Notes: generated from the sequence alone by a model not told the origin. DNA of 64,000 nucleotides from Prorocentrum cordatum (GCA_963575745.1 CAUYUJ010013991.1:203501-267500), one strand, 5' to 3'. Shown: positions 10,416 through 19,790, counted from the stretch's first letter. Translations and numbers: made by a program.

Positions 10416-10440
10416 CACGACGACCGCGACGACGACGCGC
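10322..10440. repeat. GAC/ACG trinucleotide microsatellite
   Basis: An interrupted (GAC)n tract, purest at about 10385-10420, with CAT and CAA interruptions. It encodes poly-Asp or poly-Thr on the plus strand and poly-Val on the minus strand, none of which looks genic. Confidence 0.85.
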
Positions 10441-10774
10441 GCCGTCCTCCGGGAGGCACAGCCTGCAATTCTGCAGGTTCCTCGAAGGAGCGCGCAGTCT
10501 GGCTCGACGCTTGCGACGCCGTAACAAAACAACAAACTCGACACAATATACTGGAATTGAAACTAGCTGATTTCCCCAGGTGGTTTGCCGCACCCACCTA
10601 GGCGACAGCGAGCCCCACGTGAGCGAAACATATCGCCCAACCACTGCCCCGAGCGCGCACTGCGCGCGCTCAGGCCCAAGACGGCCCTTGTGGGATAAAG
10701 GGAAGGTGGAGAGAGGGGTGAGTGGGAGGGTGAGGGCGAAAGGGGGGAGAACGCAGACGATTTGTGCGGGCCAG

Positions 10775-11436
10775 TCAGATCACCTGCACGCAGCAGAATT
10801 CGCCCCCCCATCCCCCCCCACCCACCTTTCCCGATCCCCCCCATTTCGTCCGACCCGAATTGTTTTTGACAGTCCTCAAGTGCTGGGCTGGGGTGACGCC
10901 CAGGCGACAAACGATATCGTAGAGCTCCTTGGCGCCATTCTTGTCCGCAGCGTGCTGCGCACGGTCGGCAGTGTCCATCCGCGCATACCGCTTGATTCTG
11001 AGCAGGAAGGGCGCCTTCAGCTCGGTAACCTTAGGCGGCTGGTGCAGCGGAACCACAAAATGCCATTTGAGTCGAGTCGTCAATGGGACGTACATGTCCC
11101 ATGCGTGGACCACCGTGACCAGAGAGACGTGTGTGTTTGACGCCAGCCACGGCGCTGACGCAGGTAACCACGAATAGAGATGGAGTGCTGAGCGAAGGTC
11201 CAGGTCGCGCTGCTGAGCCAGGGCTTACGCGGGGCGCGCGAGCGGAGCTCGAAGGCTTGCGTCGCCGCCCAGTGCAGGTGATTGACCATTTCCGAGACTT
11301 GCTCGTTCAGCAGCGTGCGCTGCTCCTGTGAATGAGTCTCCTGCGCAGGAGTCCAATCGAATTCGCAGATCAGCAGTCCTAAAAACTTGCAGCGGGTGGG
11401 GTCGTGGAACGACTCGTCGGTATACTTCGGCGGCAA
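10775..11436 (-). pseudogene. Helical connector between endonuclease and RT of LINE 1
   Basis: Two overlapping frames (11080-11436 and 10775-11113) cover PPKYTDESFHDPTRCKFLG, the PRKPWLS motif and RMDTADRAQHAADKNGAKEL. In dinoflagellate LINEs a segment of this kind lies between endonuclease and RT. The join near 11110 needs a frame change. The sequence degenerates into GGGGWGG near 10800, marking the loss of the element. Confidence 0.55.
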
Positions 11437-11619
11437 TGCTGTCCGAACCCGCTGAAGGTCAACCGGTTTGTTATGGGTTACCGCTTGGTTCTCGAAAGAA
11501 AAGAAATGGCCAGAGAAACTGCAACCGAGGACGCGGTGGTCGTCGCGGCTTTAGTGGCGAGGTCGATACAGAAATCCACTAAGCAGTCAATGACTAGATC
11601 GTGGAAGCTGGGGAGGCAC

Positions 11620-12300
11620 TAACATATAGTCAATGCGAGCAGAGGTCTGCCTGGAATTGGTCCAGGTGAAGCCAGCCTCGAAGTATAGGTGTTGACTGCT
11701 TTCAGCTGCATCTCGGTGGTCAGCTGTTCTCGGTCTCGTCGTCGGCCTCGGCAGGGCCTATGGATGCGGTCTGAAAAAGGCCCACGCGAGCGTTCGCGTC
11801 GATGTCAATTATCATGAAATTTGTATGATTTTGAACCAGTGCGCCGAGTTCCACGAGGACGGACTGCCTGAAATCCGCCTTAATGCCGCTGGGGGAGTCC
11901 TCAATGGGCGCATGCGCAGACATTACGTGGAGGCCGAAGGGGCTCCATTGTGACTCGAAGCAGGCCCGGGGGGATCACCTTCACCGACGTAACCAAGTTT
12001 CTGGGCTCATGACGAATCCAAGCCTGCGAGCCGTACTGACCAGAGTTGGTAGCTGTGGCGCGGCACATGGTGAAATGAAGGCTGCAATGCAAGCCGTCAC
12101 CTCGGACACGGCTTCCCTGGATATAGACGAAACCCATGCCCGTGCACCAGAACAGACCGTCCAGCAGTAACTCGCGCGAGGTTGAGCCACAGGCCTGCTG
12201 AGTACAATGCTTGTTGAACCCGCGGGGATTCAGCGCGCAGACGTTGGCAGTGCTGACCGTGCCCGTGCCCTGAGGCACGGGTTGGAGTGTCTTCAGGTCT
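11620..12300 (-). pseudogene. APE-like endonuclease domain of LINE 1
   Basis: In LINEs this domain nicks target DNA to prime reverse transcription. The N-terminal part is in the frame of 11901-12368, the middle in that of 11720-11923, and the end (ARIDYML, equivalent to the usual SRIDY motif) in a third frame around 11640-11690. The DANARVG segment stands where GDFN is usual, so one Asp and one Asn are kept in a different setting. The Gln-Glu of the usual QE motif is not seen. The domain is broken by frameshifts and cannot be made as one protein from this copy. Confidence 0.65.
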
Positions 12301-12379
12301 AAGGATGAAAAGAGGTAGGCGCGCTGGTGGCCTTGCCTCTGCCGGCACGCCAGTGGCGCGCAGCCCAAATTAATGAATT

Positions 12380-13310
12380 AATGAACCCGAAAGTGTCGGG
12401 CTGGGCGCGGCAGGCCGCCAGCGGCCCAGCCAGCCGCCGAGGAGGGGAGGAGGGATGGGGGGGGGGCCGCCAGGCCGCCGATGCCCCCACAGCCGCCTGA
12501 GCCGCAGCCCCGCCGCCGCGGGGGGGCGGCCGGGGCAGCCCCGCGGGAGGGGCGGGCAGGCCCCCGCCTCCTCGTGGGCCTCGTGGGCCCGCCGGACGTC
12601 CGCCTCGACGACGGCGAGCGCCAGGCGGCACACCGCCACCTGAAGGCGGGCCCGATCCGCGGGGTGCGGGCCCGCAACCCTAGTGATCCATCCCGTTTTG
12701 GAAGTGGCGCGGGGCACTGTCGCCCACCAGCCGGGGGCAGGCCAAACCCCCTCTCCCCGACCATCCTCGAGCGCCAAGAGTGTGGCACCGAGGACAAAAC
12801 GAGCGCAGCTCTAACATTTTGGGTTAAAGGGCGCGAAGTGTCACGAGTTGGCGCCTCTGGGCTTAAGGCGCGGCCCCGCTACCATGTAGGATTGCATGCA
12901 TATGATTTTTTGAGCGAAGCAAAAATAAGAGGAGGAGGCGGAGGAGGAACAGAGGGAGGGGATGACCAAGAGGAGGACACCAGGGAATAATGATAAGATG
13001 CTGATGGTTGTGATGGTGACGAGGAGGAAAAAGAGGAACGAGTGAGAAGAAAAGAAGGGGGGAGCAGGATTGGTGAACGGGGACTAACACAGGCGTTTCC
13101 CAAATGGCAGGGGGGCGGAAATTCGCCGTAGGCGTCGTCGATATCAAGGACTATGAAAATTGGCATGTCCAGTGAAACCTTCGTCTGTATCCCAGACAGC
13201 GTGAAGACAGTCACCTGCTAATAAACGAATGAGAATGAGTGAAGTAGGTGCTGGGTATATTGTTATGATGGCATCATGCGATGCTCATGTGGTGCCCTTG
13301 TTAGTGTGAC
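12380..13310. other. Non-coding GC-rich then purine-rich stretch
   Basis: 12400-12640 is extremely GC-rich with G-runs and Pro/Arg ORF artefacts. 12900-13060 is GAG/AGG-rich on the plus strand. I see no gene or defined repeat unit. Confidence 0.5.
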
Positions 13311-13317
13311 GTTACTG

Positions 13318-13388
13318 TGATGTTGATGTTGATGTTGATGTTGTTGTTGTTGCTGTTGTTGTTGCTGCTGTTGATGTTGATGTTGCGG
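13318..13388. repeat. TGATGT / TTG microsatellite
   Basis: A compound run of GATGTT hexamers, then TTG triplets, then TGATGT again. It lies just downstream (in minus-strand sense) of the transposase-like gene. Confidence 0.8.
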
Positions 13389-13404
13389 TGAGTGTGATGG
13401 CAAT

Positions 13405-13500
13405 GCAGGTGTGATGTTGAAGTGCGCGCGAATCGCCCAAACAGCGACTCATGCTGTAGTATGATGTCTCCGCGAATCGCCCACGCAGCGGTTCATCAAT
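13405..13500. repeat. Short GCGCGAATCGCCCA direct repeat
   Basis: CGCGAATCGCCCAAACAGCG near 13428 recurs with small changes near 13472 (CGCGAATCGCCCACGCAGCG), about 44 bp apart, immediately after the stop of the gene at 13496. Confidence 0.55.
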
Positions 13501-15368
13501 CGTCGAAGTCGTCAAATGCATCAACCAACCATTTGAAGCTAACCATGAACGGCGTGTTGTGTTTATGGCAACTCAAAGCTATATATTTGATGACTCTCTG
13601 TAAATCCTCAGGGGCATGATTCCACGTGTATGTCGGATTGATCAGGGAGCAAGCCTGCACCTCGCACAGGTGCTGAAATGCATGGCACTTTGCTGTCATC
13701 TTCCACTTGCGTTTGTTATTTAACAACGCCTCGTCTGCAAGGTTTGTGTAGATCGACACCAACAACTCTGACAACGTGCTGATCTCTCTTTCCGCTTCGT
13801 CGCTCAGCTGCCTCGGCTGCTCGTCGATAATCTCGTAGAAACGGCTGGGCAAATATCATATCGCATGACGGCGGTTATCGTGCAAATCTCCACTGTTGTG
13901 AACACGGGTAATATGGGCTGCATACTTAGATAGATGCCTTTTAGCTGCACCTTTTGCTGTGAGCTTGGGCCAGTCGTTTGACGTCTTGGGCCGCTCGTAT
14001 GTGAGCTTCCCCTGGATGCGCGAATCGGCGCGATGGTTATCGTACCAGTTCTTGATGCTTTTCTCGAGACCTTGGGCTTGAAGCTGCTGGTTCCCGCCCC
14101 AGTGGCCAAGGCCCATGACCTCCACCAGAGCGTTTGCAATGATGTGGGAAGCTATGCCTTGGTCCAGAACGCGGAGGCAATCGATGGCAACGCCCTCCGA
14201 CCTCAGCGACGTGCTTCGAAATAGCGCTGGCAGCGGAGAGCCGCTCTCTCGAAGGGGCCCCAGGTAAGACTCATGGGATTTCATCGTTCTGCGCCAGCCA
14301 CGCTTGGTCCAACATAGATCTGAATCCAAGGAATTGGTCGCGCTGCACATCCAACGCGCGTTAGGGCTTGAGTCCCACCCAGGGAAGTTTAGAGCTTGAG
14401 TGAAGAATTCCCAGCCCCCACGTAACATCACAACAATTCCCTTGTAGCCGTTGGCACGCAGCGGCGTGCCGCCCGCCCCCACGCGCCCCGCGCATCAACT
14501 GATTCATTATTTCCGCGAGGTCGGCAAATCAAATCTCGAGGGTGCCCGAATGCATTTCTGACTTCTGAACAACTGTGTAGATGAAGTGAGTTGCCCGTGT
14601 GGATCCCTTGCTGAGGAGGCTCGTCCAACTAGTCGTAAAGAGGCCATCCGTCTTGTGGGTTGCTGCGCCGTCCCCGTGAATCGCCAGGGGAATTGAATGG
14701 GCGTGATCTATGTGCGTCCGGCTTGATGCGTATATAACGTGCTCTCTCATCTCCTTCCAAAACTCATTGGCGTCACCTGGCAGGCCGCGAATTTTCTCGT
14801 CGAAACCCTCGCCGCCTTTCTTGGCGATGCTCTCGAACATGCAGCGGGGGTCTACCACAGGATGCGCCTTCGGCGGATCGCCAAGGACTGCGACGTTGAT
14901 CCACTGAACTTCAGGGGCCCCAGAAGGCCATCCAAAGGCGCGAAGTAGGTTTCTATGTGCATGTTTGGGGTCGTCGGGGGCGTTGCCCATGCGGCCCAGG
15001 CCCCGTGCCCCCTGAGCAGCTGCCCCAGAACCGTGCTCCAATACTCTGTTAGCTGGTAGCTTCCCTCTCGCCCAATCCCGTCGCAGAGAATCTGTTAGCG
15101 GCGTGGGGTCTGGTCTCGACTCAGCCGTTTGATCATCCACGACCCTCTTCCGAACACCGTTGCCCAACGGTATCGGGGCAGCGCCCGCTTTCAGCATTTC
15201 CCCAGCTACCCTATGCCGAACGCCTCCTCGACGAAGTGGCTCCGAGGGCAAAGGGCTCTGAGGTTGATCAGCACTCTCCTCGCGTACTCGGTCGCGAATG
15301 CCACGCTTGCCCATTGCCACCGGGCTTGCACAGCAAACAACACGTGCAAACATCCAAAACATCATCAC
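13496..15368 (-). pseudogene. Possible transposase-like gene of a dinoflagellate-specific family, frameshifted
   Basis: Three consecutive open segments on the minus strand form one protein of about 600 residues: 15368-14529, 14482-13856 and 13852-13496. The likely start is the Met at 15314 or further upstream. The N-terminal 130 residues are basic with repeated RDRVREES and VRKRVVDD-like motifs. The body carries SIPLAIHGDGAATHKTDGLF, then GGWEFFTQALNFPGW, SHESYLG, VAIDCLRVLDQGIASH, DSRIQGKLTYERPKTSNDWP, KWKMTAKCHAFQHLCEVQA and VSFKWLVDAF. I recall the same motif order in many uncharacterised dinoflagellate proteins. The pattern of an Asp in HGDG, an Asp in the IDCLRVLDQG helix and a His/Glu in HLCE, together with high copy number, suggests an RNase-H-fold transposase. 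That is inference. Frame changes are needed near 14500 and 13855, so this copy is probably dead. Confidence 0.6.
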
Positions 15369-15735
15369 TTCTCAAGTGCATGAGAACACGCATGCAACGA
15401 AATGCAGTCGACGCAGAAACCTGCTCCGAAATTGCACCAAAACGGCTGCTGGGGAGCGGGGGGCGGGGGCTAACACCCTCATGCGAAACGGATGACCGAG
15501 CTGCCACTTAAGCACCATAAGAATTGGAACATAATGAAATCCAGTCTTCGCATTTCTTCAAGATGCGACTCGAGCAACTTGAAAAGTTACCGGCCCCGTC
15601 CGCGACTCGAGCCGAATCCAACCGCGGCGACGAGACCTCCCACCCCTGCGACCTCACGCCCCTCTCCTTCAGTACTTGGTCAAGGGTTACTGCCCCACGG
15701 TTCTCAGTGAAGCTGAGCTTAGTGCCAGTTTTCTT

Positions 15736-15840
15736 ATGGTAGTCTGGTTTCTTGTGGTAGTCTGTTTTTTTTTATGGTAGTCTGGTTTCTTATGGTAGTC
15801 TGGTTTCTTATGGTAGTCTGGTTTCTTATGGTAGTCTGGC
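15736..15840. repeat. 18-bp tandem repeat, about six copies
   Basis: The unit ATGGTAGTCTGGTTTCTT recurs at 15736, 15753 (variant GTGG), 15774, 15792, 15810 and 15828. The third interval is lengthened by a T-run. The last four copies are nearly perfect at an exact 18-bp period. Confidence 0.9.
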
Positions 15841-15869
15841 ATTCTGTGATATTACGTCGCGTTCCCCCC

Positions 15870-15980
15870 CCCAGCCGTGGCGCCGCGAAGCGGAGCTTAA
15901 TGTCGCAACATATACCCCTCCTACTGAGTGTGAAGATCGACCGCGCATGGTTCTCCGTGAAGCGGAGCTTAGTGTCACAA
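15870..15980. repeat. GTGAAGCGGAGCTTAGTGTC dispersed words
   Basis: GCGAAGCGGAGCTTAATGTC (about 15884) recurs as GTGAAGCGGAGCTTAGTGTC (about 15957), and GTGAAGCTGAGCTTAGTGCC occurs at about 15707. This gives three copies in 270 bp around the 18-bp array. Confidence 0.6.
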
Positions 15981-15984
15981 AAGA

Positions 15985-16215
15985 TGTCCCTTCCTCCTCC
16001 TTCTGCTGCTCCTCCTCCTCCTCACTCCTGCTTCTTCTTCTCCTTCTCCTCCTCCTCCTCCTCCTCCTCCTCCTCCTCTGCTTCCTCTTAACGTTTCCGC
16101 TCCTTCTCAGTCGTGCTGTTGCTGATTCTGCTCCTCCTCCTCCTGCTGCCCCTCCTCCTCCTCCTGCTTCTTCTCCTCCCCCTCTCCATCTCATCCTTGT
16201 TCTCCTCCTGCTCGT
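15985..16215. repeat. CTC/TTC pyrimidine microsatellite
   Basis: A long interrupted CTC, CTT and CTG tract with two dense parts, 16010-16080 and 16130-16210. The strand asymmetry (pyrimidines on plus) is strong. Confidence 0.85.
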
Positions 16216-16375
16216 CCTCATCCTGCTTGTTGCATTTGTTTGCATGCATCTTTGTTATTTGCATGTTTCCCCAGCCTGCCCACGCATAGCATGGCAACTC
16301 CCCTGGGCTCCTCGAGGGATGATCATCGCCCGCCTGAGCTACGCGTGTCCAAGTGCCCTGGGCCTGTCCTCAGGA

Positions 16376-17768
16376 TTACCCCCGCAAGCTGCAGCTTGCG
16401 CTCGAGCGGAAAAGGGCGAGCACCGCAAGAGTCACGAGGAAAAGAGCGAGCACCACAAGAGTCACGAGCCCTCGTTGTCCTTTTTTTTTCAAGGCCTTCT
16501 GCTTCTTCTTCGGCGGGCACATCTTGTCAGTGGCCTCTTTGAGATCGTTGTGCGTCTTGTACTCCTTGTCGAGGCTCTGGGCAGCGCTCAGCAGCGCGGC
16601 CTCGTCAGTCACTTTTTTTGTCACTACGCCCTCGATCTTTCTGTGCGCCGCCGCCATCTTCGGTATCGCAACTTTGATGTCCGCATGCAGCCTCCACGTA
16701 CTTGCCCTCCAGCGTCATCTCGAACATTGTTTTTAACGATGTGATTGACTTCGCAACGTTGACCAACACGATGGACGCATCTTTCCTCAGGCTGCCCAAG
16801 GTCTTCTGGTTGGGGATCTCCTCCTGCGGCTCCGCCTTCACGGTCGCCTGCGTCGTGTCGTCAGTGGCAGCGCGCCCTGGGCCCGATGACGATCCTGGCT
16901 CCATGGCGCTCGCCGCATCGATCAGGTTGTCCAAGGCCTCCTTCGCACCCTCCTTGTCGAGCTCCTGCCCGCCCTCGAGCTCCTGCCCGCTCCTCGCCTG
17001 ATCAGCCCGACCTCCCGTCTGCTGCCAGATCTTGTACTCCGTCAGCCACTCCCCTGTCTCATTCGTATCTAGACCAGGTCGTTCTTCGAGTTTTCCTTCT
17101 GGGCCGTGGTGTTACATTAGTTGCCCGAAGTGCTTAGGTGCGCGTGCATTGGCGGGTGCTGCCACTGTCGTTAGCGACAGTGGCAGCACCCGCCAATTGC
17201 TGCGAGCGTTGCTTAGTTGCCGTCGTCGTTGCTGTCATTGTTGATTTTATTGGTGGCCGTTGTGATGATGATGACGTGCTTGTTATTAACCATTGTTGTG
17301 ATGATTTCTAGTTGATGGTATGACTTCTAGTTGTTAAAGTCAGAGTGTTAAGCCGTGCTTCATTTTATCATCCTACGTGTGACGAGCTCCTGAAGCAAGT
17401 CTTGTCTCCGTCTTCTCTGGGCCCCACATGTCGATCATCTGCTTCTTGTTCATCCAAGGGGAGTTGTTAGCGCTGGTGGTCGTGACATCGATGCTCTTCG
17501 AGGTCTTGAGACTAGTCTTGATCGCCCCTTTGGCGATCTTGCTGGCCAAGTGCTTCTCGAGAAACTCCATATTGCCATCGCTAGTCAAGTCGTCGTAGCT
17601 CTTGTCCATGCTCTGCGACTGCAGCCAGTACTTCATGTTACTCCGCTGGCGCTTGAGCTCCTCCTTATCAGCGAGCAGCTCCCGCGCCGCCTCCACGTCG
17701 GCCTGGGCGACCTCTGGGGCCTCCAGCGGCCTGACCTCCTTGCCCTTCTTCTTGGCCTTGGGGCCCAT
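16376..17768 (-). CDS. Hypothetical lysine-rich dinoflagellate protein, probable intron
   Basis: Exon 1 runs from the Met at 17768 (MGPKAKKKGKEVRPLEAPEV) to about 17375. It encodes a basic, helical N-terminus with LADKEELKRQRSNMKYWL, then LEKHLASKIAKGAIKTSLK and WMNKKQMIDMWG. A second open region begins after an AG near 17106 (EGKLEERPGLDTNETGEWLT) and continues through DNLIDAASAMEPG to LEGKYVEA (about 16690). A frame change or small intron then leads to MAAAHRKIEGVVTKKVTDEA and a basic tail PPKKKQKALKKK. The roughly 270 bp between the exons are T-rich with no long ORF and hold a perfect hairpin. The family looks like the many basic, charged, unassigned proteins of dinoflagellates; nuclear location is plausible from the Lys clusters. 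Exon borders are by eye only. Confidence 0.45.
16384..16399. repeat. 16-bp perfect palindrome
   Basis: GCAAGCTGCAGCTTGC equals its own reverse complement. It lies just past the end of the lysine-rich gene, next to a 30-bp direct repeat. Confidence 0.8.
16405..16475. repeat. 30-bp direct repeat, two copies
   Basis: The phrase GCGAGCACCGCAAGAGTCAC recurs 30 bp later with one change (CACCACAAG). On the minus strand it encodes LVTLAVLALF twice at the end of the open frame. Confidence 0.8.
17148..17197. repeat. Perfect 23-bp inverted repeat with a 4-nt loop
   Basis: The left arm 17148-17170 and right arm 17175-17197 are exact reverse complements, separated by TTAG. The core is GGGTGCTGCCACTGTCG. 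After a one-base bulge (T at 17198) two more pairs are possible. It lies inside the probable intron of the lysine-rich gene and would form a very stable hairpin in RNA or a cruciform in DNA. Confidence 0.95.
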
Positions 17769-17869
17769 CTCGACGGAGCCCGCGACGGGGGCGCCCCTAT
17801 AGCTCGAAGTGCTCTCGAGCCCGACTGGCAACGGGGCCCGGGCACCACTGATCCCACACATTGTCAGAA

Positions 17870-18080
17870 AAATCAGGAAACGCAGAATTCTGTCGAGTCT
17901 GTCCTGTCCAGCTGGCAGATTTTTTTGTTTAAAAAACCATTTTCATTTTCCATGGTAAAAGCATTTTTCTGTTTACATTTTTTATGTGTTAAAAAAAAAC
18001 TGCCGAAAAGGGCCTGGCAGAATCGGCAGAATTCCGGCTTTTTCTGGCTGTTTTCCGGTTTGTTTTTCAAGTTTCCCAGG
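17870..18080. other. AT-rich spacer with CAGAATTC words
   Basis: An unusually AT-rich 150-bp stretch with T7-T8 and A9 runs, flanked by CAGAATTCTGTCGAGTCTGT (about 17893) and GGCAGAATTCCGG (about 18026). A related word, CAGAATTCGGTCGATTCTGT, occurs near 20577. It may belong to the upstream region of the gene at 17768. No promoter element is identified. Confidence 0.4.
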
Positions 18081-18388
18081 GTCTCGGGGCCCTGGGGGGC
18101 CTGGGCCGCGGGGCGCCCGCGGGCCCTGGTGCAGTTTTCCGTGCGCCCCCCCTCTCCTCATTAATTCCCCCCCCCCCCCTCTTCTCCTCCGTTGAATTGG
18201 AAATCCTCGATCGTTGATCCTCGACCCCCCTCCTTAAGAATAAGGGAGGGGGGAAGAGGGAGGGAGGATAACTTTGGGTCTCTAGCCAAGCGGGGCGACC
18301 GTCGTCGCCGACTGACTGGAACGGGCCCTGGGCCTCTAGAAAGAGATTCGGCCTCTCAGCACCAGCGCTGAAGGAGCAATCGTACCAC

Positions 18389-18838
18389 TTAATACTCTAC
18401 CAACGTGTCTGGCATCGCGTCTGGCAACGTGTCGCAGCCCGCCGTGTCGTCGCAATCGGGCGGGTCGCTGGCATGCCGCTTGACGGAGCGCCTCGGCTGG
18501 TTGAACGTCTTGATGTGCAGGTTCAGCTCTTTGAACTCATCGTAGAGACCCTCCACTGACTGGATGAACTCAGGCTTGGCGAGAACCATGGTCTTGGTCT
18601 CGGCGATCCCCAGGAGAAATGTGCCCACGGAGTCGATGAGCTTGCCGTTGTCCTTGTCGGGCTGCAGCTGCCGCGCTGATGCGACTACGCCCATCTCCTC
18701 GAGCGTTCCCCAAGCCTTCTCGAAAGCACTCGGGGGCGTCGACTCGAGCTCCGCGCCCTGCGTCTCCTCGAGCTGAGCGCCCTCATCGAGACTATCTGGC
18801 ACCTCGACGATCGCCTCCACGCTGCGCGGCGGAGGCTC
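18389..18838 (-). CDS. Hypothetical acidic protein, partial, probable internal or 3' exon
   Basis: The open frame begins after a pyrimidine-rich TTTGTAG that looks like a 3' splice site, so the exon probably starts at 18838 (EPPPRSVEAIVEVPDSLDEG) and not at a start codon. It ends at a stop at 18389. The protein is acidic at first, then helical (GKLIDSVGTFLLGIAETKTM, EFIQSVEGLYDEFKELN), then basic (RRSVKRHASDPP). The helical part loosely resembles the second exon of the neighbouring lysine-rich gene (regularly spaced small residues, then a T/K-rich helix), so the two may be related tandem genes. No known domain is recognised. The 5' exons were not found. Confidence 0.4.
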   Translation of the reverse strand, partial: EPPPRSVEAIVEVPDSLDEGAQLEETQGAELESTPPSAFEKAWGTLEEMGVVASARQLQPDKDNGKLIDSVGTFLLGIAETKTMVLAKPEFIQSVEGLYDEFKELNLHIKTFNQPRRSVKRHASDPPDCDDTAGCDTLPDAMPDTLVEY

Positions 18839-18884
18839 CTACAAAGGGCACGCGCGCACGTGGGTCTCTCGTCCAAAAATCACA

Positions 18885-19060
18885 AGGATAGGCCCCAAGG
18901 CCCCAAGAATGTCCACGGGCCCAGGAGGGCCCAAGAGGGCGCACGGGATTTCCACGAGGCAGAAGGCCCCAAGAGGGCCCACGGGGTTCCAGGAGGGCCC
19001 AGAGTGTCCATGAGGCCCACGGGGTCGTGCTCTGGGGATGTTTCAGGGGCCGTGCTGTAG
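18885..19060. repeat. GGGCCCAAGAGG-type short repeats
   Basis: Imperfect phrases CCCCAAGA, GGCCCACGGGG and AGGAGGGCCC in the same sense as the 37.8-kb block. They are followed by two copies of GGGGTGTTTCAGGGGCCGTG-like sequence. Confidence 0.6.
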
Positions 19061-19130
19061 GGGTGTTTCAGGGGCCGTGCTTTAGGGATGAGTGCGTTCC
19101 TGGAGGGGGCACAGAGGATATGACGGGGGG
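19025..19130. repeat. Inverted partial copies of the 127-bp hairpin unit
   Basis: GATGTTTCAGGGGCCGTGCT, then GGGATGAGTGCGTTCCTGGA and GGGGGCACAGAGGATATGA, are reverse complements of phrases in the array at 19200-19790. The array is therefore preceded by material in opposite orientation. One more fragment (GATGTTTCAGGGGCCG) lies at 20960. Confidence 0.75.
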
Positions 19131-19199
19131 AATGTTAGAGGACGCTGCTGCGTGGGGGAAGCGTTAAGAGGAAGAGGAGAAGGAGGAGGAGGATCATAA

Positions 19200-19790
19200 T
19201 CAGCAACAACAGGCCCCTGAAACATCCCTAAAGCACAGAGGATGTGATTTCTGAGGGCCCCAGAAATCACATCCTCTGTGCCCCCTCCAGGAACGCACTC
19301 ACCCCTGCAGCTCGGCCCCTGAAACACCCCTAAAGCACGGCCCCTGAAACGTCCCTAAAGCACAGAGAATATGATTTCTGAGGGCACCAGAAATCATATC
19401 CCCTGTGCTCCCTCCAGGAACGCACTCATCCCTAAAGCACGGCCCCTGCGGCCCCTGAAGCATCCCGAAAGCGCGGCCCCAGAAACATCCCTAAAGCACA
19501 GAGGATGTGCTTTCTGAGGCCCCCAGACATGACATCCTCTGTGCTTCCTCCAGGAAACCACTCATTCCTAAAGCACCCCTGAAACATCCCGAAAGCACGG
19601 CCCCTGAAACACCCCTAAAGCACAGAGGATGTGATTTCTGAGGGCCCCAGAGATCACATCCTCTGTGCTCCCTCCAGGAGCGCACTCATCCCTAAAGCAC
19701 GGCCCGTGAAACATCCCTACCGCACGGCCCCTGGAACATCCCTAAAGCACAGAGGATGTGATTTCTGAGGGCCCCAGAAACCGCGCGCTC
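19200..19790. repeat. 127-bp tandem array, each unit holding a hairpin
   Basis: Hairpins lie at 19234-19280, 19361-19407, 19497-19543 and 19621-19667, with a truncated fifth starting at 19748. Spacings are 127, 136, 124 and 127 bp. The first arm pair is CACAGAGGATGTGATTTCTG and its exact reverse complement around a 7-nt loop (AGGGCCC). Between hairpins run CTCCCTCCAGGAACGCACTC and GCACGGCCCCTGAAACATCC phrases. Copy 2 has GGATGTG changed to AATATG in the left arm with a matching change on the right at the inner position. There is no coding signal. Confidence 0.9.

Larger units (their letters stand above)
10775..12348 (-). mobile_element. LINE 1: endonuclease-bearing remnant of a non-LTR retrotransposon
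   Basis: The minus strand encodes pieces of an endonuclease/exonuclease/phosphatase (APE-type) domain followed by the helical connector that precedes RT. Visible parts in order: VSTANVCALNPRGFNKH (about 12260), YGSQAWIRH (about 12030), MSAHAPIEDSPSG (11923), FMIIDIDANARVG (about 11810), TWTNSRQTSARIDYMLVP (about 11650), DHRVLGCSFSG (about 11540), then RAPRKPWLSSATW (about 11220). The last segment (11113-10860) ends TPAQHLRTVKNN. At least three frame changes are needed. No RT motif follows, so the copy was truncated or rearranged before RT, and CT-rich and GAC-rich DNA replaces it. Confidence 0.75.

Noticed and set aside
19200-19740. CCCTAAA words as interstitial telomere repeats
   Set aside because: CCCTAAA occurs once or twice per 127-bp unit and never in tandem, so it is part of the unit text.
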